From NCBI GenBank assembly GCA_003999685.1, contig CP021230.1:1302001-1366000 (forward strand): a stretch of 64,000 nt of DNA, read 5' to 3'. The translations under genes were made by a program, and so were the position numbers. Source of the stretch: Taiwanofungus camphoratus. Its lineage: Eukaryota > Basidiomycota > Agaricomycetes > Polyporales > Taiwanofungaceae. This document shows, piece after piece, positions 22,724 through 33,206 of the stretch. The notes under the pieces were generated by a model. It had not been told where the DNA came from, ran no database searches, and was given only the letters and a program-made list of their open reading frames with translations. Position 1 is the stretch's first letter. Every line of letters starts with the position of its first letter.

Positions 22724-24671
22724 AGGACCCCTGAATATAGGTGGGGAGGCGACGTCCCAATCTGCCCAATTTTGACCAAAAATAATCGGACAGTACATAT
22801 TTCTTTTGCCCCAAAACACTCGGATTTTTCATAGCCTCATGCTTATTTTCTAAAATTTGTACAGATGCTGCCTCAGGCCTTCATTTTGCACCAATTCATC
22901 CGGATATCCAGAACAAGCCTATTTGGGCTCAATTTTTCATATGGACTGTCTGTCCTAGCATCTCCTTTACGCGACAGACATAGGGCAATCGATGAAGGTT
23001 GCATAGCCTTAACATACTTATTTAAGAATGGTCAATGCGTAGATCAATTTGGTGGGTTAACAAATCCATTCAAAGATTGGTTTCTAGACCAATCAGAGCA
23101 CAAGATTGAGATATGTGAGGCAAATTTGATAACCTTTACAAATTCTTCAATATACTGACCATATTTCAATCAATATTTTATGGCTCTTTTACCCTCACTG
23201 ATTGGGCCATGTCTGTCATGTCACCTAGATACAAAATAAGGTCATTCTAGCCTTCTGTGTTGCTTTCAGGCTTCACAGTCCTACATCTCTATTGCAGTAG
23301 CAGCAGAAACAATGAATGTAGCCTGTCTTTGGCTGAGTAGGCCTTTTCATGGCTAATCTGTCCAGAAAATTTCATATTTGCTGGAATTTCATGTTATTAG
23401 TTAGATTCATATTGACAGAAGTCTGGAGACTAATTTACAAACAGAAAATATTCAAATGATGTCTACTTTTGCTGCAGTGCTACTGAAAGCAATCCTGTAT
23501 TGTTGACCACATTTATACTGCTTTCACACTCAGTTATCCAATGTGGATGACTTAATGGCTGAAGCACTGATGACATTAGTTTTGAAACCACATCAGAAAA
23601 ACTCAAATTTACCTTGACACACTTGATGATTTTAGATGTCTTAAATAAGACATCTAAGATGAAGTAAGATCAAAAATAAGGTCTTTTTAAATAAACACTT
23701 TGCATTAACTATCTTATTTGCACTTATTTTACTTAATTAAGACAATCAAGACAATGAAGTTAAATTTGAGTTTTGCTGATACAGCCATTTGAGGCTGAAT
23801 TTTCTGACATACAGATGCTTTTGAATGTCTGATGACTTTGCCTCTATGATGTCTGGGTTGATGATATAGGTGACATCTCACCACAGAATGCAGCAGAGGA
23901 TTGGATGCTCATCACACACTCAATTACAGTACACAACATTCTTAGATAGATTTTGAACACATGTATCTTCCTCCTCAGATTTAAGGATGTCTTAGTAGAC
24001 AATCAACAAGTTTTTTGTCAGGATTGAGCACATGCTAAGCACCCAATCCTCTCTGCATTCTGCAGTGAGGTGTCACCCATGTCACTGACCCAGAAGACAT
24101 CATGGGGGAAAAGCCACCAGATGTTCAGGAGCATGTGTATACCAGAAAATTCAGCTTTAAATGGCTGGTTCTAAGACTATGATGGCATACACTGGACAGA
24201 CTTTGAGATAAGTGGAGATCCAATTAAAAGACTTCCATCTCTCAGGTACAGAAGACATGCTGAGTCCACACTGTTAGACATCCAGATGTGGACCAAGTCT
24301 TTGTCACACTCTGTAAAAAACAAAAGTTGACCTTGATCACCTTTTTGATATCAAAATTGCATAAGTTAACTAATTAGTCAAATTTCTTGCCTTTTGGTGA
24401 CTGAAGCAGTCAGCCACAAAAAAGCTGCACATCAGTCAACCTGTAGTCAGCTTGTGTGACTAATGCATGACTGTTCTGCTGAATTTGCGCAAACATTGAC
24501 TACACTTTTTTACAGAGCATCACAGATCTAACATTGCACCCAAATCTGGAATCAGGCTTCCGAGACCTTTTAGGCCAAAAACACTCGGACTACCCCTAGC
24601 CTAGGGGTCTCAAAATTCCAAAATTCATCCGGATGAGGGGCGTCGCTTCCCAACCTATAATCGGGGGTCCT
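22724..24671. mobile_element. Non-autonomous DNA transposon-like element with 35-bp terminal inverted repeats
   Basis: The left end (22724-22758) and the reverse complement of the right end (24637-24671) agree at 30 of 35 positions and share AGGACCCC at the tip and TATAGGT inside. Immediately outside are CGTGCATT (22716-22723) and GGTGCATT (24672-24679), an 8-bp target-site duplication with one mismatch. Near both ends the strings 'AACACTCGGA' and 'ATTCATCCGGAT' recur in direct orientation. The 1.95-kb body is AT-rich and has no open frame above about 100 codons, so it encodes no transposase. From 23041 to 24487 it contains no CpG dinucleotide at all. An 8-bp duplication is typical of hAT and of KDZ-type elements known in basidiomycetes; which one cannot be told from termini alone. 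It lies about 220 bp upstream of the longer start of the nitroreductase gene. Confidence 0.72.
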
Positions 24672-24679
24672 GGTGCATT

Positions 24680-26942
24680 GGTAAGGGCATGACAGATGCC
24701 CACCACGCCTTACCCCGGAAGCGGTAGCGGACGATCGCAGGAGGGCACCCCGGCGGCCGTCGTCCGCGCACGCTGGCCCATCTGCCCCGGACACCGCTGG
24801 ACATGTCGACGCGAGTCTCCCGAAAGCGTCGAGAGGACCAGCGCGGAAAATGCCAACCCGAAGGGAAAATATTCGACGTGTGCGGTATGGAAATGGCGGG
24901 ACATCCGACGGGCGCTAGGACGCGGCGGCACGGATGGCTTATCTCGTCCCTGGAGGCCAAAATGACGTGATCGAGGTGCGTCTTACAAAGATGCACTCCG
25001 CGAATGTCATCTCCAGCGATCGACGTAAGCCGCGATGACAGAAAGAGTACTAAGCATTACCGCAGCCTCACACCACCAGCATTTCACCTGGCGAGTTGTC
25101 CTCGAACGATGCCCTGTGCTGACTCACCCCTGCAGCCACATCCCTCAGCACACCGGAACCTTGCGCGACTTGCGCCATATATTGCAAACAGGCCCATCAA
25201 TTTCGAATCTCCTCAATCTTCTTTGACCATCCCTGCACATGCTGATTCGTTCGGCTCCATCGTGCCCCGCAGCGTCCCAGCGCCGCCTTGTGCTTGCTCC
25301 TTGCAGCCACGGCGTTAGGATCCGGACGCCTGAGTAAGAACAGCAAGCACGACAGGCGCCACATGAATAATGCGTACTTTGGCTGGGAGCGTACTCCCCG
25401 AAAGAGGCAAAATCTTCGGACTTTCGATGCTAGCTAGTCATGTGCTTGACCCCGGAGCCCAAATTCCGGCAGGCCAATGAGTGTTAAAGGTCCAAGCACC
25501 TCAACTCCCTGTACTTTCAGAGTGATCGTACTTCTGGATTTTTACGGTACTACAATGCCTGGTGTACATCAGAGAACATAAGCTTGTATACAGCGAGTCC
25601 ACCGCCTTGAAAGCTTGACCCTCCGCCGGCATCAGTCCACCACGAGTCTCCCCAGCACTACAGTATCGTGCATGAACTCAGGCTACCCTGCAGAGCGTTG
25701 AATCGCTGCGGCGCCATAGTAGGTTGTCAGCTTGCGTACTGACCCGCTGTCAAAAAGGATTTAGTTACCCAAGTCACAATCCTAGGCCCGAGATCGCGCC
25801 AATTGACTAGTCATATTTCTCGAGTCCGTAGTCGACTTGCGCTCGATAAAACGCTTTCCATTCCACCTCAAGCTCCGCCGCTCAGCCATGTAACAGTTGG
25901 TCCGGGCATCATGAAGAGCAACCGGCCGAACTGGGTCTCTGGCCGCCCAAAGTGCAGGAGACCTCGTCCACTTACCCCATCCGGACCTGCTAGGTACATG
26001 GTACGTATCCGGCAGGAACAAGGACAGAGCGAACGTCTCGGCGGAATATGCGTCGATACAAGGAAGGACTTGAGCAAGGTGGGCTCGTTGCGTTCCGGTT
26101 ACTACTGCAGCTTGTGTGGTGCGGAGGGCGTTGACGTACATCTGCCATCACGGTGCCGCGTGCAGGTCGAGGTTGCCCAAGACGGTGCGCAGTGGCCATG
26201 TGTGCCATCGACTGCAGGGAACGACACAATAAAGTAAGAAGCTTAATCCACAAGCTGGGTTCTGGGGCGCAGTTGTACGTGACTGACACCTGGCTGCATC
26301 TGGTCATGTGCACTGTTGACCCTCTATTCGGACGCTGGGCTGTGCTGAGACTTGCCAGAGAAATCCTTCGCTTGGCGCCCGCAGCGTCATCTTTGAGATA
26401 TATGGTTTGCTAATTTGGCGACCTTTGTAACTCGATGGTAACACTGGACGTACAACTCCCCAGAGTACGCCCATGTGGAACGAGGTATCAGACCACATCG
26501 TGAAGCGGCACGACAGTTGCCCGCTGCACCTTCATACCTAACGTTGTATTACCGCCTTGGCTTTCGGGAGCGCCACACCCGTGTATCCCTCATCTTCGAG
26601 AAGTACTCTTTGTATTATTGTTGCGGAAAATGAGGCAGTGTTATTCAGGACGTCGACCTTCCCCAAGTCAAGCTAACGTCTACTGGTATGTTCGATTCCC
26701 GCTTCTTCAACGTCCACACCTGTACCCATGTGCACACCTTAGGCTCAGGTGGCAAAATCAGTCCTCTAGGCCGGTGTCGGCGTACAGCCTGAAGGCTGTA
26801 TTGCGGATCTAATCATGAAGCTCAGACATGTCCCTTGCGAGCGTCTCGTGATGACTAGTGGTAAGGTCATAGTCGGATGACAGGCTTCTGAAGCTCGAAT
26901 ATAAAGATGCGTCCAAGGGGCGTACACTCCAGACATTCCAAA
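24680..26942. other. Gene-poor intergenic stretch
   Basis: Ordinary base composition with short, overlapping open frames on both strands, the longest about 145 codons near 25803-26237. None shows a domain, a plausible exon chain or a hydrophobic pattern. I see nothing to annotate. Confidence 0.45.
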
Positions 26943-28802
26943 ATGACGTCTCAGCCCTCTTATCGAGAGTCGGATGCAGGTGTGAAGTTTCGGATTCCAC
27001 TGGACTGGTTTGCAGTAATTACTGCTGTGCGTATCTTGTCCTTGCCGCCTGGCTCGATTTTTCTTGACTGATGCTTTATGTTCAGGTTTTCCGCAAAGAC
27101 AACAATCAAGCGATGGTGATCAGTTCCGACGTCGTAGACGCATCCGTGATATTTAAGAGCAGTAGGGTCCAGGCGGGCAGCATCCTGGAGCATCAATTAG
27201 AAGCTGCGGCCACATTTCATATAGCTCCCAAGGATAAGGCTGTGGAATTTGATCTCAAATTTTGCAACCATGACTCAGAGGAGGTGTCATTGAGAGCCCA
27301 AAAGGCTGCTTGCTGCAAATTGATAGAACCCGTTCGCATCGCCTCTAAGATCCGTGTTGTAAAAGTGAGTTTGCCGCGTTTTCAGTGCCACTTATGGATC
27401 CTGAACGTGTTTGTAAAAACAGTCACCGGCTCTAAACCATTTTCCGCCTGGTATGCCAGAATACATCACCTATTTCGTGAGTGTACTATTCGTTGGTCCA
27501 GTGATCCTTCAGATATGTATTGACGAACATATAGCTCTTCGTTGCAGACATGGGCTCAAAGTACGATGCTCTATTAGCGGAGGGGTTCCAACTCAACTCT
27601 GCGTCCGTATCGAGATCACTCATTATTCTAGAAGATCAGTCTGGCTGATGGCGATGCGTAGGATTGCCATCGTTCATGTTGTCAAGGACAAGTCGAAGGC
27701 GAGCTTATCACCGCTCCCAACGCAGGATCCGGCCGTCAACCATCCGGCTCCTCCTCCGCCCACCAACGTCGCAACAGGATACGACCCGACTCTTGATGAG
27801 CCCCGGCCGTCCGATATTCAGACTTATCTCAAGTCAGTATTTTCTTGCATCGAAGCTGCTGCATGATACCAACGCTTTCTTCAACCGTCAAGGCGGATTG
27901 ACACGATTCTTCTGGTTGATGATTCTGGCTCAGTAGGTCTAGGCCTCTACTGCTGCTGGCTAGCTCTTCTCACTGCAGTGCGTTCAGATGCAGGGCGGAA
28001 AGTGGGCAGACCTTACCGCAGCTCTCTACAGCATAGCTGGGAAAGCCATAGACAATAATGCAGGTGGCATTACAATATGTTACCTCAATGCTGAGGGCAA
28101 GATTAAGGTTGAAGGCATGCGAGTATGTTGTGTCACGCTCATATACGTATGACAAGACTAAGTCTTGGTAGAAAGAAGTCGTGCGCCAGACGCTCAAAGG
28201 GATAAAGCCTTCAGGTGAAATACACTGATACGAAACTTATGGCGAGCTGATTTTGCTTTTGCATGTTGGATTCAGGAGGTACCCCGACTGGTGAAAAAAT
28301 GCACTCGTTATTGTTTGAACGGATCGAACAGCTAGATAAAACTAAGGGCACTATCGAGTATAGTCAAATCAAGCCTCTCGACTTGATAGTTCTCACTGAT
28401 GGTGCTGCGAGTAAGCTTCAGTTCGCTTTTCATATCTCGCCACAAACTTACAGACTTATGTGGTTTTCACGTGCTATAGATGAGCATCCGCCTGAGTATA
28501 AAGTCGAGAAGGTGCTCCAGAAGGCTGCGAGCTGTATGCGCGAACGGAGACACCACCCGAACCTTATCAACGTCCGCTTTGTTCAAATTGGGACCGATCC
28601 TGGCATGAGAGAGGCTTTGGAGAGACTTGCGCGGCTCGATGTAAGTCGTCACTCAGCTGAGCTTACATCCGCTTCACGTCATCATATTCAGAATATGGTT
28701 GACACAATACCATACGAGGGTAGCGGATGCTTGACTCCAGAAATGCTGGATAGGATCCTCGTTGGTAGTGAACATCCCAACGTACGTGGTATGGGAGTGT
28801 AG
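26943..28802 (+). CDS. von Willebrand factor A (VWA) domain protein
   Basis: The C-terminal part is clear. A Pro-rich linker ('NHPAPPPPTNVATGYDPT') leads to 'RIDTILLVDDSGS', the first MIDAS motif (DxSGS). Then come 'MQGGKWADLTAALYSIAGKA', 'GGTPTGEKM' (the MIDAS threonine loop), 'LDLIVLTDGAA' (the MIDAS aspartate strand), 'NVRFVQIGTDPGMREALERL' and 'VDTIPYEGSGCLTPEMLDRIL'. Such cytosolic fungal VWA proteins bind a metal and probably mediate protein contacts. Introns are short and GT...AG. Upstream parts are less certain: 'MTSQPSYRESDAGVKFRIPL' (26943) joins 'VFRKDNNQAMVISSDVVDAS' across an intron. Alternatively the gene starts at 27550 ('MGSKYDALLAEGFQLNSASV') and the first part is another gene. 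Linking that segment to 'IAIVHVVKDKSK' requires a 23-nt intron (27639-27661). The exact C-terminus after 'GSEHPN' is also uncertain. Confidence 0.72.
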
Positions 28803-30243
28803 CTTTCTTTCCAGACCACTATGCCCACTGTAAGCCAGTCCCTCGGAGTTTCAGTCGTATACCATCTGTACATGTATTGTTTGCATCAATAACGAAGTGA
28901 ATGCAGGAAGTTGAATTGTGTCTGGACGCCGCAAAGACCCCTGTTGTCGACATTGAAAGCCATACTGACACCTATTGACGCGAAGAAAGCCACCTAGACC
29001 TCTCTTTGACCACTTCTAGCGTTCAGTCGGTTGATCGCGAATATGATCCACTGTAGCCTGAGTGTGACCATACAAATACTCACCGGTGAGGATAATAAGA
29101 TTACTTGAGAATGAGAGACGAACAGAGGTAGGGTATTGGAAAAGGTACACACGGGGCATGAAATCAAGCAGTTCGCATGCGGATGCTACTTTCCATGTCG
29201 CTGTACAGTACTAGTAGATGTATACTTTACTCCGGAGGCCTTCAGAACATTCAATTTTCAATGCCGAGAAAACTACATAATGACTTGAAGGTAAGCGACT
29301 GGCGGAAGCTAGTGGTTGAATTACCACCGACGTCACCGGAAAAATCGATCCCCTTCGATAGCCGCTAGATTCTGTCCGTAAGAAACATTCAGTTCTTACC
29401 CCACCCAACCATTTATATTCCCCCTCTTAATTTATTCTTTAAAACCGATTGTGTAACCCCATCTGAACCTGGCCAAGCTAACAACCCACCTTTGATGCTG
29501 TTGTGTTTGAAGATTCAACTTGCTGGGCCTCAGCAGCCCTAATCTGGGTATTGCAGAGTGATCTTCAAGCAGCATGGGCTGAGGGTAGCAACTGTTTGGG
29601 CAAACATTAGAAGGAGTTGGGGTGAAAAGTGGCATCACATGATTCAAATTAGTGAAAATCTGGTTGTTTGTATGGGTTTGGCTAGACTCCACCATAAGCA
29701 TGTAGTTGCTTGAAGGAGGATAATTGAATACACACACACACACAGTAGTTACAGGTCATAAAATGGTAAAACAGCTCAATATCATTGCCTCTTTCCTTTT
29801 TCTCGGGTGCTGTCACGGGTTGGAATCACGCCAGCGGAGTATGCTGTTGACAACACGGTCCGACTATCTCTGTCCGCTTGCGAAATGTGTGCTCACATGA
29901 TCTGTGACCGTCTTGTTACGACCGGGCCTGCCGAATACGTGGTTAGAGGACCGCTAATCTCTATGCGAGGTTTGATCCCAAAATCACCGAAAATGGGGTT
30001 CTGGGAGCCAAAATACTTTATGCCAATAACCAAATTTCTTTCTGGTCCGCCGGTGGGTATTGTGAGGTGCCAAAAATCACGGAAAATGGATCCCAAACCA
30101 CCAAAGTAAGAGGTTTCCGGCCATGGAGAACCTGACCGGAGCAAGCGCCCGTTTCGACGGCCGATCATAGCTTTCTTACGTATAGGAAGGTGGCAGACAG
30201 TTTCTTGTCAACTCCTATCCCACTGGAACATTGTCCGCCAAGC
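28803..30243. other. Intergenic stretch with AT-rich insert-like segment
   Basis: No gene is seen. From 29448 to 29802 there is no CpG, and an (AC)n tract (about 29729-29744) lies near its right end, so this part looks like old mobile DNA. Between about 29975 and 30110 a motif resembling 'AAAATCACCGAAAATGG' occurs twice with small changes, suggesting another small decayed repeat. Confidence 0.45.
29729..29744. repeat. (AC)n dinucleotide microsatellite
   Basis: About eight AC units lie near the right end of a CpG-free segment. Such tails are common at the ends of retroposed fragments, but no other hallmark is visible. Confidence 0.8.
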
Positions 30244-32859
30244 ATGCCCTTCACCTACTGCACCCGACCTGTGAATCTGAATCGAGGTTATATTTTCCTT
30301 GGAGCCATCCGTCATGCCACGCGAAAGGTTACTTGTCGAGGTGCAGCATTCAGCACTTCCACCGCTGCTTCCAGTAGGCCATCGTCTCTATAGGGTATGA
30401 AGACGTCTTGTACTAATTTCTACTCTAAAGAATCTGCCTCTTTTAATTGGGAGGTATGTAGCATGCGATCTCACTCTCAGAATCCTAAAGATTGGCTTGA
30501 CAGAAGAATATCAGGATCCGTTGAGCTTGGATAGCTTACTCACAGAAGAAGAGCTCGCTGTGCGGTAACTTCACTTTCCACGTTGTTCATTGTCGTGCTC
30601 CCTGATGACATTACATTGTCCAGTGATACTGCACGCGCATTCTGTCAGGCGAGTTTGTCGGCTTGTAGGTATCCATTACTCCTCGGCCTGATCAAGAGAC
30701 ACCCAGTAGGAACGTCTCCTACCACGCGTTCTCGAGGCACAACGTACTGAAGGTTCGTCTCACTCACTCTTCGTTCTGGTACCAGACTGTTGTCTACATG
30801 TTATATCTGCATTCATGCATACCGCCGTTTGCCGTGATTGTCTTCTTGATATCCCCTCCCAACGTGCTTTATCCCTTTGGACTTATTTGGCGCAATGGAA
30901 AGTTTTCAACTTATACAGTCCCCTAAAGCCTTTTCAAAAGAGATTTAACCTGTAACGCGCGGTGTTACGATGCCACTTTCCCAACAGATTGCTAATCTAT
31001 TTCTAATTTTTTTTTACTCTTCTCGTAGAATTTAATCGCGATATTTTGCCCTCAATGGGTGCTCTGGGTTTCTTGGGGCCTACCATTCAAGGGTACGGCT
31101 GCGCGGGTGTAAGTAGTGTCGCTTATGGGCTCATCGCTCGTGAAGTAGAACGGTAAGCTGCGTTTGATCAATGTTTGTGTTACATCCCGAAGTTCACGCT
31201 AATGTTGTTTCAGCGTCGATTCAGGGTATCGCTCTACTTCTTCAGTACAATCCTCGCTCGTCATGCACCCCATTAACGAATACGGAAGCGACGAGCAGAA
31301 GGAGAAGTATCTGCCTAGATTAGGTGAGCCACCGTTTTCAAAACGCTCCCCGATTCCCGTGCTTCCTGGATTCGATCATGGACGAAGCGTGATGTCCATG
31401 CGCTTGGCATAATCGCTCCTTACCACGTGCTGGTTCCTTGTGGCAGCATTTGTATCTGAGCATGCAAACCGATGGTTGACAATTGGACATTTCAGCGAAG
31501 GGCGAACTCGTTGGATGCTTCGTGAGTCTCCCTTCGCCAACCTTAATCGTAGCTACCGACTGTGCGATAAATAGGGCCTCACCGAACCAAACCATGGCTC
31601 CGATCCTGCGGGAATGGAGACTACCGCAGAGGAGGTCGATGGCGGATTTATTCTGAAGGGTGCTAAGACTTGGATTACAAATGCTCCTGTCGCGTAAGTG
31701 CCGGTGTCCCAGTCTCTCACCAGGTTACCTCCTCACGTCCTGTACGACCGTTGGAGACCTGCCATCATTCAGGACTGACATATCCGCTTACAGAGATCTG
31801 TTTGTCATCTGGGCACGTTGTAGATGGGACGACAAAGTCCGCGGGTTTCTGATAGAAAAAGTCCGTAGCTGGTTTCCCGAATGCCTGTAGCTTTGAAGAT
31901 CAACGATCTCCTTCTCCCCTTTAATATAGGGAACAAAAGGTTTGTCTGCACCCGCCATCAAGCACAAGCTCGCTCTGCGGTGCTCCGCGACAGGCTCCAT
32001 CTTTTTGGATAACGTCCAAGTGGGACACGACGCACTGTTGCCCAAGGCGAAGGGGCTTAGTGCACCTTTTGGATGCTTGAACAGCGCAAGGTGGGCGTTT
32101 GACCTGGTCCATTGCCCCATTCTCTTCGGATAGCGCTGATTCTTCCCTCGCATCACTGATTTGTGGCGTGTCTACCCCATGACTTTCAGGTACGGAATAT
32201 CCTGGGGCGCTATGGGCGCACTTGAAGACTGCATCAACCGCACACGCGCCTATGCGCTCGAGCGTCATCAGTTCAAGCGACCACTGGCGTCGTTCCAGCT
32301 GGTGCAGAAGAAATTAGTAGACGCGCAGACCGAGGTGGTGTTGGGTCTTCACGCCAGCTTGCAGGTATACTGCATTCGATGCTCTGCGGTCTCGCCCGAA
32401 ACTGATCCACTGACTTGTGTATCCGCAGGTCGGTAGGCTTAAGGACGAAGGCAAGGTAGCCCCTGAGATGATCAGTCTCGTGAAGCGGAACAATTGCGGC
32501 AAAGCGCTCGAGCACTCGCGGCGGGTGTTGGACATACTCGGAGGCAATGCATGTGCAGACGAGTACGTTAATCTGCGTTGTCTTGATAGTTTTTTGCTGA
32601 TTGAAAGCTGTGATAGGTACCACGTCGGCCGGCATGTTGCGAACTTACAAGTTGTCAACACTTACGAAGGTATGACTCAAAGCACCCCTTGTATTATTTC
32701 TATATATTCATTGACGATGTGTATTCGTTACCAGGAACTTATGTGAGCATTCCGTTTACCCGTGAGACGCCAATGACGACGCTGATTGTTATTTGCCAGG
32801 ACATCCATACACTTATATTAGGGAAGGCCATGACCGGCATTCAAGCATTTGCGAACTGA
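30244..32859 (+). CDS. GCDH: Glutaryl-CoA dehydrogenase, mitochondrial
   Basis: This FAD enzyme of the acyl-CoA dehydrogenase family oxidises and decarboxylates glutaryl-CoA to crotonyl-CoA in lysine and tryptophan breakdown. Spliced exons give '[20 protein letters not shown]', '[20 protein letters not shown]', '[19 protein letters not shown]' with minor variation, '[20 protein letters not shown]', '[17 protein letters not shown]', '[17 protein letters not shown]' and '[20 protein letters not shown]'. These follow human GCDH closely, including the catalytic glutamate in YEG (codon 32666-32668). The N-terminus from 30244 ([20 protein letters not shown], then '[20 protein letters not shown]') has basic and no acidic residues, a good mitochondrial presequence; an in-frame ATG at 30190 is an alternative start. 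Odd points are a GC...AG intron at 30649-30709, a 276-nt intron at 30753-31028 and an 8-nt micro-exon at 32735-32742. Convergent with the DNA polymerase gene. Confidence 0.95.
32735..32742 (+). other. Eight-nucleotide micro-exon of the glutaryl-CoA dehydrogenase gene
   Basis: The exon GAACTTAT is flanked by TTACCAG on the left and GTGAGC on the right. It supplies two bases of the Gly codon plus Thr and Tyr, completing YEG-TY-DIH, the family's catalytic-loop sequence. Without it the reading frame and the conserved motif are lost. Confidence 0.8.
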
Positions 32860-33206
32860 GGCTTGTCGCAAGAGTATCATTGTTGTATGATAAGCTCAAT
32901 CACTCGAACTACCGCATCGACCTAATGGAAGCCAATTTCCCTGTGGCACTGTGATTCGACTAAGATTGTATTGATGCATACACATTCTCTACCGTATCGA
33001 AACTTGTTGACCCGTGTCAGTCGGTTGTAGTGAGTCCAGATCATTGAGAGTGTGCGAGAAGTACAGTGAACATCTTTAACAAGCTACAGTGGAAGAAAGG
33101 CCTGATACATTTGTGGATTTATGATAAGGATAGGTGATAAAAACATAATTCATTTGGCCGCCTTCATGATGACGTTCATCCAATACGCCGACCTCCATCA
33201 CTCGCT

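Noticed and set aside
25803-26237. 144-codon plus-strand open frame with Cys pair ('CSLCGAEG')
   Set aside because: One Cys pair is not a zinc-finger domain, there is no exon chain, and an equally long frame runs on the opposite strand.
26681-26705. tRNA-like B-box (GTTCGATTCCC)
   Set aside because: No matching A-box, anticodon arm or acceptor stem could be folded around it.
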